From Argyresthia goedartella (Eukaryota; Arthropoda; Insecta; Lepidoptera; Argyresthiidae), in assembly GCA_949825045.1 (NCBI GenBank), contig OX463810.1, positions 33,490,201 to 33,554,200 on the forward strand: a stretch of 64,000 nt of DNA, in the 5' to 3' direction. The notes under the pieces were generated by a model. The model did no database searches, was not told where the DNA came from, and saw nothing but the letters and a program-made list of their open reading frames with translations. Made by a program: the position numbers and the translations under genes. How positions within the stretch are numbered: position 1 is the stretch's first letter; every line of letters starts with the position of its first letter. Positions 41,391 to 52,129 of this stretch are shown here, in pieces.

Positions 41391-42604
41391 GTAACATTCT
41401 AGATATTTTGAGTGCGCCTGTCTATGATAATAGCATTGATGGTATTGAGATTCATTCGTATAAACCTTATGTCACTACATTCAATCGTAATGATGAAATT
41501 CGTATACCGATTAATCAACAAGATCTGTACATACTCCCATCGGCAAGCACGTTATATTTGGAAGGTGTCGTCAATGTTTCGAAGAACGCTGCAAAGGAAA
41601 CGGTTGCTAGTGTGCAGTTTACAAATAATCCGCTGTTATACTTTTTTCAAGATATTCGTTATGAATTGAATGGAGTTGAAGTAGATAAGGTTAAAAACGC
41701 TGGAATTACTACTACAATGAAGTCACTGTTGTCTATGAATGATAGTGAGTCAAAGATGTCTAAAGCGTGGGGTTGGGATATCAATGGCACGAAAAACGTG
41801 CAATCAGGAAAATTTTCAGCGTCGATACCTCTGTGTAACATCCTAGGATTTGCAGAAGATTATAAGAAAGTTATAATCAACTGCAAACATGAACTTGTTC
41901 TTCTTCGCAGTAACACAAACCTGAATGCTCTAAAATTAAATACCGGTGAAGTCGTAGAAGACGTAAAAATTCATAAAATTATATGGCGAGTTCCACATGT
42001 AAAAGTGAGTGACGCGGAAAGAATCAATCTTCTACGATTGTTGGAAAAGGATAGATCTATCCAAGTACCATTTAGAAATTGGGATTTGTATGAATATCCC
42101 TTGCTGCCAAGAACTACAAAGCATACATGGTCAATCAAAACATCTTCCAAGATTGAAAAACCACGATATGTTATACTAGGGTTGCAGACCAATCGCAAAA
42201 ACGACGCTCACAAAGACATGTCACAATTCGATCATTGTAATTTGCGTGATGTAAAAGTATATCTAAACTCAACCTACTTTCCGTACGACAATATGAACGT
42301 AAGTTTTACTAACGACAATATTGCTATATTATACGAGCAATACGTTAGATTTCAGCAGTCTTATTACGGCAGAAGAACTGAGCCATTGTTGAGTGCAAAA
42401 GAGTTCAAAGAGTTGGCTCCTCTTTTTGTTATAGACTGTTCAAGACAAAGCGATAATCTGAAATCTGGACCGGTGGTTAATGTACGCCTAGAGCTCGAGA
42501 GTGAAGTAGAAATACCTGATCAAACGTCGGCGTATTGTCTTATTCTGAATGAATGTTTAATTGAATATAAACCATTAAGTAATATTGTAAGAAAATTATC
42601 ATGA
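41387..42604 (+). CDS. MCP: Major capsid protein (double jelly-roll)
   Basis: 405 residues. The N-terminus (DGIEIHSYKPYVTTF) and the blocks LYFFQDIRYELNGVEVDKVKN, ILGFAEDYKKVIINCKHELVLLRS and WRVPHVKVSDAERINLL are typical of Polinton/adintovirus hexon-like capsid proteins. The second half has PRYVILGLQTNRK, STYFPYDNMNVSF and YEQYVRFQQSYYG. The protein forms trimeric capsomers of an icosahedral shell. Frame open, 4-nt overlaps on both sides. Confidence 0.88.
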   Translation: MSNILDILSAPVYDNSIDGIEIHSYKPYVTTFNRNDEIRIPINQQDLYILPSASTLYLEGVVNVSKNAAKETVASVQFTNNPLLYFFQDIRYELNGVEVDKVKNAGITTTMKSLLSMNDSESKMSKAWGWDINGTKNVQSGKFSASIPLCNILGFAEDYKKVIINCKHELVLLRSNTNLNALKLNTGEVVEDVKIHKIIWRVPHVKVSDAERINLLRLLEKDRSIQVPFRNWDLYEYPLLPRTTKHTWSIKTSSKIEKPRYVILGLQTNRKNDAHKDMSQFDHCNLRDVKVYLNSTYFPYDNMNVSFTNDNIAILYEQYVRFQQSYYGRRTEPLLSAKEFKELAPLFVIDCSRQSDNLKSGPVVNVRLELESEVEIPDQTSAYCLILNECLIEYKPLSNIVRKLS

Positions 42605-43089
42605 ATACAAAAACTTTATTTGTAGACGTACAAGGTTTTAAAAATGCTGAGAATGATTTCATTGTTAAAGAACTTGCGTTGGCTACAGCCGAATACACTC
42701 AAGTATTTCTCATCAAGCCTCCGTATCCTTATCGATATTTATCAGAAGTGGAAAAGAAACGTGTACAATGGATTGAAAACAATCTCGGGTACAGATGGGG
42801 TGAGGGACACGTTGATTTTCTGCAGTTCAAAAGTATTATCAAACCATATCTAGAGAACAAACTTTTAATAGTTAAAGGTTTAGAAAAGGTAAAATGGTTG
42901 AAAGAATTGTGTGAGAACTGTGCAATAATAAACATAGAAGAAAAAGGATGTCCAAATTTAAAACAGTTGTTTGAGATGTTTAAATCACATCTCAATGATT
43001 TCAGTTGTATAACTCACAAATCCAATTGTGCTCTAAGAAACGTATTATGTATTAAAAAATGGTTTAAAGATAAACAAATAACTATGTAA
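42601..43089 (+). CDS. Conserved Polinton protein of 162 residues
   Basis: Begins MNTKTLFVDVQGFKNAENDF; it has VKELALATAEYTQVFLIKPPYPYR, a WIENNLGYRWGEG block and Cys residues toward the end (CENC, GCP, CAL.NVLC). The VDVQG start followed by a strand and helix recalls RNase H-fold nucleases, but the full set of acidic residues is not evident. I associate this family with Polintons in many animals. Last gene of the + array, ATGA overlap with the capsid gene. Function unknown. Confidence 0.65.
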   Translation: MNTKTLFVDVQGFKNAENDFIVKELALATAEYTQVFLIKPPYPYRYLSEVEKKRVQWIENNLGYRWGEGHVDFLQFKSIIKPYLENKLLIVKGLEKVKWLKELCENCAIINIEEKGCPNLKQLFEMFKSHLNDFSCITHKSNCALRNVLCIKKWFKDKQITM

Positions 43090-43271
43090 TTATTTTACTT
43101 TTGTTTTATGAGTGTATGTGTTATCGATTAGTTTAAAAAATGATTAATAATAAATGTTTGTTTACCTAAATTATTGATTTTATTTCAGCATCCCTTTAAA
43201 CTACACAAGGGTTAAAGACTTAAAGTACATAAATAAAACATCAAAATAAATTAATAGTGAATTTTATTTAT
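43090..43271. terminator. Convergent 3' ends with poly(A) signals
   Basis: AATAAA-type signals occur on the + strand (ATTAATAATAAATG near 43142) and on the - strand (TTTATT near 43262). The + and - gene arrays of Polinton-B meet here. Confidence 0.5.
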
Positions 43272-43730
43272 TTAAATAGAATCATTGCATATTTTTTTAC
43301 AAATTTTATTCACTAAATTCTCTGACAAGTCCATTATTTCATCTACTACTTCCGATTGTACGTACTGTACGCTTACAACACTATCATCTGTACAAGTCTG
43401 AGGTCCATTTAAGTCGTAAATTTCTATCTTAATCAAACGAAGAGGTCTTTTCGGGGCCTTTGTTATTACGTATGATGACAACACTGTCGGATTTAATTTA
43501 TTTCTGTCCAATCTCATCTTTTTCTTCTTTTTCTTTTCTTTGGTGTCTTGACTGGGTGTAGAATCTTGCAGAACGTCGTCATAATTTTGAGGCTGAGCGT
43601 GTTGGAACCACAAGTCAGAGGGATCCATTGACTGTAAAACAAAAAACATGATGTAGTTTACTGCGAAAATAAACTTTATAATAATCATCCAAAAATAAAC
43701 AGTATGTTTTACCTCGTTTAATATAGACAT
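43272..43730 (-). CDS. Spliced small acidic/basic protein, unknown
   Basis: The open frame of 152 codons contains a consensus 81-nt intron (43712-43632, GTAAAAC...TTTTGTTTTACAG). Splicing removes a hydrophobic stretch that otherwise mimics a membrane helix and leaves about 125 residues: MSILNE joined to a segment starting SMDPSDLWFQH. The product has a run of eight Lys-rich residues (KEKKKKKKMR), an NPTVLSSYVIT strand region and a helical C-terminus (VVDEIMDLSENLVNKICKK). Conserved function unknown. An alternative first exon in another frame starts near 43860. Confidence 0.55.
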   Translation of the reverse strand: MSILNEVKHTVYFWMIIIKFIFAVNYIMFFVLQSMDPSDLWFQHAQPQNYDDVLQDSTPSQDTKEKKKKKKMRLDRNKLNPTVLSSYVITKAPKRPLRLIKIEIYDLNGPQTCTDDSVVSVQYVQSEVVDEIMDLSENLVNKICKKICNDSI

Positions 43731-43860
43731 AATCTTGGAGTAATGAACCGCGTCCTCTTCTTAAGCTACCTTCTTTAGAAATGGTCATTATCACGTTGTA
43801 ATAAAACAAATCACCTAATCTTGCATTTCTTAATAAAATTTTGCTTACGTTAATATGCAC

Positions 43861-44271
43861 ATATTGTTATATTTTTCAAATTGAGTTCATTGAACGCAAC
43901 ACGTGCAATATTCACGTTGCGATTAGTCATCATAATCATTTCAACGTTATCGCTTTCAAGCGATATGTTCCATCTTTTAGAAAACCATTCTAAAGTACCT
44001 AACCTCTACATACAAGTCCACTCCGGCTGATATCTGACATTAAGTAGGGTATGTTGTAACATTAAGCTTAAAAAGAAACACGAAACATAATCCGAGAACA
44101 CATTTTTTATTTTAATATAACAATATTCACTTAAAAGCTATAGTTTAGAGTCTATGTTGATTCATATTTTATTTTTAAAACAATATTCACTAAGCACGAT
44201 ATTTTATTTTTAAAACAATATTCACTTACAAGCTATAGTTTAGAGACAAGTTATATTCATACATATACAGC
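43861..44271. repeat. Intergenic with tandem repeats
   Basis: 44110-44255 holds three imperfect copies of an AACAATATTCACT-centred unit, two of them with AAGCTATAGTTTAGAG. No gene seen. Confidence 0.5.
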
Positions 44272-47200
44272 TCAAAATGCTGATTCATGACCCCATGAAA
44301 GAGTTGATATTTTATTTTTTAGAATGATGCGCTTATCATCATTACTTGAGAGAGCTATTTTATTAAGCGACTGTGTAAAAATTTCATGTTTTAATGACCT
44401 GAATACCATATTTTTTTTCCTAACTAAATTATTATCTAATAAAACACCTTTATAGTCCTTAAAACTCAATGTTTTCACAACAGATTTTTTGGTTCCTTTA
44501 GCTTTTTTTAATTCAGTATCTTCAGTTTTTATGGAATAAAGTTTAGACCGTAGGCCTACAAATTCGACTATAAGCTGACCTCCTAGCTCATCTTTAAATA
44601 ACCCAGGCACTTTTTTATTATGCCTCCTTATACCATACATATTATTACACGCGTAGTTGCTAGTGTCGAAGTATTGAGGGAAATGGTATTTTATGTCTTT
44701 GTAGACATCTTTCGTTGTTATGGAATACAGAAAACTGTCAGTATCTGTGTAACACATTTTTATATTAGGGCCATAAAAAGGTTTCATAACAGAATAGTGA
44801 AAGTCGTACATATGACTCTTAGATATTTCCAAAACAGAAAAACCAATGTAAATTGGTTTATCGAGAGTAATTTTTTCAGGATTCATCTGGACCGCTACAA
44901 AATTTTCAGTAAAAATAGTTGAGCTATGGTAATTAGGTCGAGCTATTAGTTGCTCTGCGCCTAAATGTTTTTTCGTTTTGTTATGTTTATCAGACCACTG
45001 ATTTACTAATTTAACATTTAACCTTTTTTCCGTATCCTCAAGGGTTTTACCAAAAATGCTATTGTTTAATAATTTAAAAAAGTCTTGTTCAAATTGAGAT
45101 TTAGCTTTTTGCCTCAATTCCGTATTTAAATCAATATATTGTTTCAAATATGGACCTTGTTTAAATTTAATAACTCTGTGTATGCTTTTTAATTTAAGTC
45201 CATGTTTCAGACACGTTTTCAAATGAATATAGTGCATAACATAATTATATTTGTCATACAAATTCGGTATCAGTTTACTCGTTTTAGATCCAGGCGGTAC
45301 AAATTTTTGTGGGCAGAAAGGTAAATCGTTATGATGATCATGTAGAGATTCAGGATATTCTAGATCGACATCAAAAATGTAACCTACATCTGAATTGTCT
45401 TGTAAACAGAGAATGTCAGAAACTTGAAACACAGGATTTTCGATCAATTCGAAATCAGAGTGTGGTAAATAACTACACATAGCAAATCCGTACAAATTAT
45501 TACAATCTATATACAATAAGTAATTATCAGGATTCGAGGGGTTGTAGTTCGAGAGGTACTTATTATTAGCACTGGCATAGCGAGTAGAACATAAACAAAC
45601 ACCTCCACGAATACCTTTTTGTATCATTCTGATAATTTCCAGATCATCTATTAATTCTAATTTTACTTCTGTTTTTAACAGCATTGCATCGAAGCTTAAG
45701 CTGGGAGCCGTTATGTAAAAGGCTGGGTCTAACCTATAATTAGTTTTACACGTCTTTCTAAAACTCTCAAAAATATCCGTCAACAGCATTACATCTGATT
45801 TTAAGTATAGATCGGTATATTGACCAAGGTTTGACAAATGGAATAAGCGCCACACAACTGTGCGTGAGCATAATCTGACTCTGAAATAACCTCATCAGTT
45901 AAACTGCTGTAGAAACACTCACGCGGAGGTAATTTATTTTCATCATAACGTTTCCATTTATTCATGTACTCGTAAGGATAAATACCTTTACGTCTCAATA
46001 AGTCGAATTGCTGTTTATCGGGGTAGCAACGAGAGAGGTGGATAAAATCTTCGATTACTAAATTTTCTGCAACTTTTTCTAAACTAGTACCTAAAAATGC
46101 GAATGAGTCAACAAAACGAACAGCCATATAGTCATTATTGTTAACAGGAAAGAACTTTGTAAAAGACACATAATTTTCTTTTGTTCTTGCGATAACATTT
46201 ATGTTTCCGTGCATTTCACCTAGCTCTCGTATAAACAAATGACAGTCATAGCCTGACAGGTTGTGGAAAAAAATTGGGACGAAAGATTTAGGGAGCTTAA
46301 ATCGAAGGTTACAATAATCATGAGCTGCCCCGCGGTAGCGTCCAGTCAAATGACAATGATCTTTAACCTTTCCTTCAAACATTAACTTATTACAGAGGTA
46401 ACAATTTTTCGACTCTAAAAAGTTTTTCAGCTCATTTTCATTAAGGGGTAACATGTCGATAGGATCGTTTAGTATTTTACTTATCGTTTCAACGTCTTCG
46501 CCTAATATTTTTAAAAACTGTTGAATACAGTCCGGACCTCGGTATGATTGATATCGATTTAAAGACGCATCGTAGGAGCAAACAATATAATATCCGAACG
46601 CTACTGGAACGTGTTTTTGAATCGACTCCGTAAAATTCGAGTTTTTCTCCGAACAGGGTTGTAACATAGACTCAAAATCTGCGTAAATGACAAATGGCAT
46701 ATCATGCATGCGTTCGAAATGTTTGAACTGTATCAATGTCCCTTTATCAGGCAATGACGTTTTAACACCACTGCACACATGCTCATTACGCTTTTTATCA
46801 TTAGAAAAAAATAACAAGCAATCATCACAAAAAAATATTCTACCATCATGTTTAGTTATCTGAGACCTTACAAGCCTACTCAAATCCTTAATAAGACAAT
46901 AATGTGTTAGCGCACCCGATTCCAAAAACAATAAATTTATACGATGCTTCCGCCCCTTGTGAACAGATTTGTATAAAGGTCCTACAACAACAGACTTTTC
47001 ACTGAGACCATAAATATTAATACTTATGTTATCGTTATTCTTTTCAAAAATCTTTACATCCCTGAAACCTGCTGGAAACTTCATGTTTTTTGTGTTAAGC
47101 ACAGTATCGAAATGAGGATATGAACTCGTTCGGTGTGAATTTTGTTGTGCAGGAAATAAAGCGGCCATTATGCACCATAGAAAACAGAAATTATCTGAGT

Positions 47201-47831
47201 TCTGAATATTGACACACGCTCGTTTTAATTTAATAGGTCTAGGAAGATCGATAAACCTTGAACCTCTTAGTGGATTATATTTGTTGATATTGACTTCCAG
47301 ATACGAATTTGCTACAAAACTCCAACCACTGTCTCTCTCCTGAAATTCATCGATTTTTGCAACAATCAAATTTACAGCGTTTTTGTAAATATCTTCAAAA
47401 TCATAATGTTTGTGAATCACTTTATTGGGCGTGGCGAACGATTTAATCTCCCGTTCATCATTCTTAGGTAAGGAGAACTCAGCATACAGTTCAAAATTTA
47501 CCTTAACGCTGTTAAAGGAGCCGATCCGCGCCTCTATCAGCTCACGTACGCGTGACCGCAGCGAGCGCAGATAGATGTTCGGAGGGCAAGCATTAGAGCC
47601 CGCGCCGCCCGCCGCCGCCCCCGAGTCCACGTTGCTTAGTCTGTACGTTGCGATTCGACTGCGGAAAGCACTGGATATCTTCTCAAGACCCTCACCCTTA
47701 ATAACAGCATTATTATTTTTGTGTACAGTGCTGCGCAAATGAGCTGACAAACTTTTACTTTTTACAGAGACATCACAGGATGTACAATATACTAATCTAT
47801 TATTAGACATCTTAATTATATGTAAGGACAA
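44272..47831 (-). pseudogene. PolB: Protein-primed family B DNA polymerase, one frameshift
   Basis: About 1186 codons. N-terminal Cys2-His2 finger (CTSC...H). A conserved Cys-containing domain (DNFCFLWCIMAALF, about residue 210) is followed by 3'-5' exonuclease motifs Exo I (YADFES, about 380), Exo II (HNLSGYDCHLF, about 520) and Exo III (LKSDVMLLTDIFE, about 670). Then come polymerase motif A (YIDCNNLYGFAM, about 775), motif B (KLLNNSIFGKT, about 925) and motif C (YTDTDSFLY, about 1030). The protein replicates the linear element from its ends using a protein primer. A single-base loss near 45860 shifts the frame just before Exo III; all motifs are otherwise present. The copy split over 32139 and 54112 does not share this lesion. 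Confidence 0.92.
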
Positions 47832-48096
47832 AACCTAAGAAATGATAAATAAAACCTATCTAAAGTCTCCACAATATAAAAGGGTCGGTAGCCCAAACTA
47901 AATTTAACCTTATTACGTCAGTGACACGGACGCTGTCACCGAGCCTTTTATTTTGTGAAGACTGTACCTAAGTTACACCTAATTTTTACTACCTACCTAC
48001 CTTTCGTGGGGCCTACAATAAAGGATGCCTGCCTACCTAATAAATTATAAAGTAAACATAGTAAACTTATTAAATAAATTTTATTAACCAATAAAT
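47832..48096. other. Intergenic, upstream of polymerase
   Basis: 266 bp with CTACCTACCT repeats and a poly(A)-type signal for the multi-exon gene (TTATTAAATAAA near 48065-48077, - strand reading). The polymerase promoter should lie here. Confidence 0.4.
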
Positions 48097-49455
48097 CTAA
48101 TCTAAGTTTTTCTTATCACCGAAGAAAAATCCCTCTTCAGTAAAAGACGTCTTGCAGAGTTTTAAGAGCTCTCGCAGGAGTCCCAGTTGTGGTGAATTGA
48201 AGTCAGCTTGATACTTCAATGCCAGCACCGCCTTCTCGTAGCGTTTGCGAGGTTCCACGTCTTTGATATCCGCCACCTGGTAGAGTTTCAGGTCCAAGTA
48301 GAGGTCACCCTCCAGTTTAATACTTCGCCGCACGACGCCGTCGGCAACCCGCTTCGAGTATGAAGACCTCAGCTCTGGTTTCTTACAGATCACCTCGTCC
48401 TCGCTTTCGGAATCCAAAGCGCGCCAACTCTCTTCAGGCTTCTTAGTAACAACGCTCTGCTGCACCTTGCGTTTGGCTGGAGGCTTCAGGTCCTTTTGCG
48501 GTTTGCGTCTGTGAAACAAAACAAAAGTTATTTACTGGACGTCTAGATACCTAAATATTGACAGAAAAATATAGAAAGAGAGATTTTAGAATCCCTGTTA
48601 AAACTAAACACATAATATGTCGTGACATAGCCTTATTTTATTCATACTTGCTGCTCGGTTCGAACTAGGATTCATGTATTAAAAGTCACAAAAAATATTC
48701 ACCTTTGTACTGTATCGTCGTCAGATTCGGCGGCACGCTTCGATGATGTCTGCTTAGCGGGAACCTTCCTTTTGTTCCTGAAAACATAAACATCACTGTA
48801 GCATATTGCAATTGTGTAGAATGTAATTATCAAAATCTATCGTTGAAAATAAAAACTTAATTACCTCACAATCTCCGATTCCTCATCCGATTCAGCTACA
48901 CGCTTTGATGCCGTCGGCTTAGCGGGAACCTTCCTTTTGTTCCTGAAAACATAAACATCACTGTAGCATATTGCAATTGTGTAGAATGTAATTATCAAAA
49001 TCTATCGTTGAAAATAAAAACTTAATTACCTCACAATCTCCGATTCCTCATCCGATTCGGCTACACGCTTTGATGCCGTCGGCTTAGCGGGAACCTTCCT
49101 TTTGTTCCTGAAAACATAAACATCACTGTAGCATATTTCAATTTTGTAAAATGTTATTTATCAAAATCTATAGTTCAAAATAATAAGTTAATTACCTCAC
49201 AATCTCCGATTCCTCGTCCGATTCGACTACACGCTTTGTTGACTTTGTAGCGGCTTTCTTTTTGTTGCTGTTAACAATAAAATATGATAGTCTATGTGAG
49301 TACCAGGGTGACGTAATATTATGAGAGCATAATAAAGATATACGTATAGCTGGTATAATGATATTTACCATAAGAAAGCAGCCTCGTCGTCCGTTTCAAA
49401 CGAGTTCCGCTTCTCATTAGTCGCAGCCTTCTTCGTGTAGTACTCAGTGTCCGAC
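48097..49455 (-). CDS. Multi-exon basic protein of Polinton-B
   Basis: Exons inferred from splice signals: 49455-49369 (87 nt), 49267-49196 (72), 49107-49030 (78), 48942-48865 (78), 48777-48703 (75) and 48508-48097. All short exons are divisible by three and share one phase. Exons 3 and 4, with their introns, are almost identical tandem duplicates of about 165 bp. Each short exon encodes a basic NKRKVPAKP-like part followed by acidic ESDEESEIVR. The last exon encodes the conserved domain (YSKRVADGVVRRSIKLEG, LDLKLYQVADIKD, RKRYEKAVLALKYQ). The first exon is not certain (candidate start ATGTCA before a donor at about 49895). Nuclear, nucleic-acid-binding or chromatin-like role suspected; no family recognised. 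Confidence 0.72.
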
Positions 49456-49628
49456 CTAAAAATAAAAATAAGTACATATGTAGGTAAATGAGAAAATAAA
49501 ACTAGAATATAGCTTACCAACACTCTTGCAGTACCTAAGATTAATTAGTTACAATGTAAAAACGTAAGACATGGAAAGACTAGTAAGATATCAAATAATT
49601 ACATGGTATAGGTATATTCGATTATTAT

Positions 49629-49801
49629 AACCCATTTGATCCGTCTACCGGCTAATACAATGTAGTACCCATTTTACGTACTACACTTGCATTCAAACAG
49701 GTTATAAAGCTTTTCGAATAAGTTATAACTACTTATTTGGTCCGTCTTCCGGCTTATACCAGGTAGTTCTCCTTTTATGAACTACCCTAGTATCCAAACA
49801 A
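49629..49801. repeat. Subterminal hairpin repeats, Polinton-B inner pair
   Basis: Two units: one with the stem TGTAGTAC/GTACTACA, one with GGTAGTTC/GAACTACC. Loops are CCATTTTAC and TCCTTTTAT. Confidence 0.82.
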
Positions 49802-51215
49802 ATAGTTATAAGCTTTGTACACCATCTATGCAAAACAAAAAACATACAATTAGTCAAGAACTATGTCTATAAAAATAACTTAAAAAACTTACTGACATGA
49901 TTGTAACGCAGTGGATACGCAGCTTGCAGCAGGGATATGAAGACGGGGCGCGGTGGACCTGGAGCGCGAGCACTAGCGTGAACGTCTGTAGCTTGGTGTT
50001 ACTACCAACAATGGTACAAAAGTAATTGATAATTTTTCTTTCGATTTTGGCAGTTTTATTGGAAATAAATGATGAGCATGCAAGTAATTTACAGGGTGTA
50101 ATAATGAAGTCATTGTTTGTCGATACCTATTCAGTGGCGTGAAAAACTAGATTCATGAGAAAGTTTTATTAGCATTATCTATGCATAACATTTTAATTTT
50201 AACTATAAATATATTTTCCTGGTATGTATATTTACAAAACTTCACTGCGGTGTAATGAACAAATAATCATAAGAATAGTTAATTACTTACGTTTTACTCC
50301 TTACGTTTGATATAAGTAATCAACTCATAGGACAAGAAAAAAAATAAAAAATAAAATAACTCATTTACGTTATCAGTTATACCTTCAGAAATCTTGTTCA
50401 GAATAAATACCTAACCTAGTAACAACAACCTATGCTGTTAGCAAAAATAAACTCAATTATATTTACAACATAATACTCATTTACACCCTGTATAAATTTG
50501 CACACTTGCGACTATGCAAAAAATAATAGAGGTAAAATAAAATCAATTAAATGTGATGACAAACAATACCGCCAGCGGGTAACGTGAGACCGGCATCCGT
50601 CATCGATTGCATTGTTATACGAAAGCAAATCACACTAGGGTTACCAGATACAATTTATTAAAACCGGCATTGGTAACTGTGGCGATGAGCTAGCCCTATC
50701 ATACCTACGTCTAACATCACATAAAATGTGTCGTGTAAAAGCTATAATCATTAATGATATGTTACATTACGTACTTTACTTACATACGTTGTACTTACCA
50801 TGGATATTATACGATTCAATGACTCGCTTTACCATGCGAAGTATATTTGATACTTGCAGCGTGCTAGTTGGTGCAGTTAACGTTACAAACTCACTTTAAC
50901 ATTAAAGTTTTGTTTTTGTATAGTCTCATTTCGATAAAAGTTGCAACAGTTAAGGAACATTTAGAAGATGGTAACACCAAATTTTACTTTAAATAATAGA
51001 TTTTAAATTTATTTATGTGAAGTGAAGTTAGTGGACACATCGTGTGTTGTTAATCCTTTAAATTATGATCACCTTGATTACAAAACTCCCTGAAGAACCA
51101 GGCTTTCAAGAAAGACAAAGCAGATCTGGTTGGGATAAGTACAAAACGAACATATTTCTTGGATTAATACGCATTGATGGTCTCTGTGTTGCTGAAAACT
51201 AATGGTGTAGTTGTT
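49802..51215. other. Non-coding arm of Polinton-B
   Basis: Counterpart of 24490-25875. A conserved block at 49870-50040 ends in a donor-like sequence and probably contains the promoter and 5' exon of the multi-exon gene. No other gene seen. Confidence 0.45.
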
Positions 51216-51601
51216 TAGATACTAGGGTAGTTCATGAAAGGAGAACTACCTGGTATAAGCCGGAAGACGGACTAAACAAACATCTTATGTTTCAGCTTCC
51301 TTTCAGTTGTTATTTAGTATATATTTACATTGTCAAAGTGAAAGTGTAGAGTCATTTGTGTAGCTGAGCAGAAAAATGGTAAGTTAAAAATAGGATATTA
51401 TATTGAAAATCTAAAATTACTTGTCTGGATGCAAGTGTAGTACGTAAAATGAGTACCACATTGTATTAGCCGGAAGACGGACCAAATGAGTGATTATAGG
51501 TTTCCGAAATTATATTGAAAACTAAAATTACTTGTCTGGATGCAAGTGTAGTACGTAAAATGAGTACTACATTGTATTAGCCGGAAGACGGACCAAATGA
51601 G
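51216..51601. repeat. Subterminal hairpin repeats, Polinton-B outer cluster
   Basis: Three units (about 51216, 51424 and 51537). The first has the GGTAGTTC stem; the second shows a mixed stem GTAGTAC/GTACCAC; the third has GTAGTAC/GTACTAC. Confidence 0.82.
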
Positions 51602-51627
51602 TGATTATAAGTTTCCGAAATTATATT

Positions 51628-51931
51628 GAAATGAATTTGAACTGTCAATAGGTTTTTCGATCCATCTGTCGATAGGTTTTCGATCCATCTGTCGAGCCCG
51701 TAGGCCCGAACGATCGTGAAATGAATTTGAACTGTCAATAGGTTTTTCGATCCATCTGTCGATAGGTTTTCGATCCATCTGTCGAGCCCGTAGGCCCGAA
51801 CGATCGTGAAATGAATTTGAACTGTCAATAGGTTTTTCGATCCATCTGTCGATAGGTTTTTCGATCCATCTGTCGAGCCCGTAGGCCCGAACGATCGTGA
51901 AGTGAATTTAAACTGTCATTATCTACCTACT
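51628..51931 (-). repeat. Right terminal inverted repeat of Polinton-B
   Basis: About 304 bp. Same composition as the left repeat but with three 91-bp units instead of two. Ends ...CCTACT, followed by AACATC (51932-51937). Confidence 0.9.
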
Positions 51932-51937
51932 AACATC
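51932..51937. repeat. Target-site duplication of Polinton-B, right
   Basis: AACATC, matching 35283-35288. Confidence 0.9.
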
Positions 51938-52129
51938 TTTACCGCTACTTCTTAGTTCTTCAAGATGAGCCATTAACTCATCTGATTTTGAAATCAATCC
52001 GTTTATATTTTGATGCATTATAAATATACTATTATAAACGAAAAAAATCCTTATTATTGTCATTTTGTCTGCATACAATTCTGTCCCTTTCATTATAATT
52101 TCCGTTATAACATTCATCAACTCTTTCAA
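51938..52129 (-). pseudogene. LINE ORF2, 5' fragment
   Basis: Contains the start of the endonuclease (HQNINGLISKSDELMAHLEE). The frame runs into Polinton-B at 51937 and the reading continues at 35282 on the other side. Confidence 0.75.

Larger units (their letters stand above)
35289..51931. mobile_element. Polinton-B (complete Polinton/Maverick)
   Basis: 16,643 bp with inverted ends AGTAGGTAGATAATGACAG... and AACATC duplications. It encodes the full Polinton core (family B polymerase, retrovirus-like integrase, packaging ATPase, adenain-type protease, major and minor capsid proteins) plus accessory genes. + strand genes occupy 35.6-43.1 kb and - strand genes 49.5-43.3 kb, converging near 43.2 kb. 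Both ends lie in the endonuclease coding region of a LINE. The polymerase has one frameshift and the integrase one insertion; the capsid and packaging genes look open. Confidence 0.95.

Noticed and set aside
43632..43712. Transmembrane helix in the small - strand protein
   Set aside because: The hydrophobic stretch coincides exactly with a consensus 81-nt intron.
51577..51828. Open frame of 83 codons with an internal peptide repeat
   Set aside because: Translation of the 91-bp terminal repeat units of Polinton-B.
23763..51931. Inverted similarity of 23.8-27.3 kb and 48.1-51.6 kb as one giant TIR or an assembly artefact
   Set aside because: The arms differ in unit number, exon number and lesions, and the true ends of Polinton-B with AACATC duplications lie at 35289 and 51931. 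They are the same arm of two related elements.
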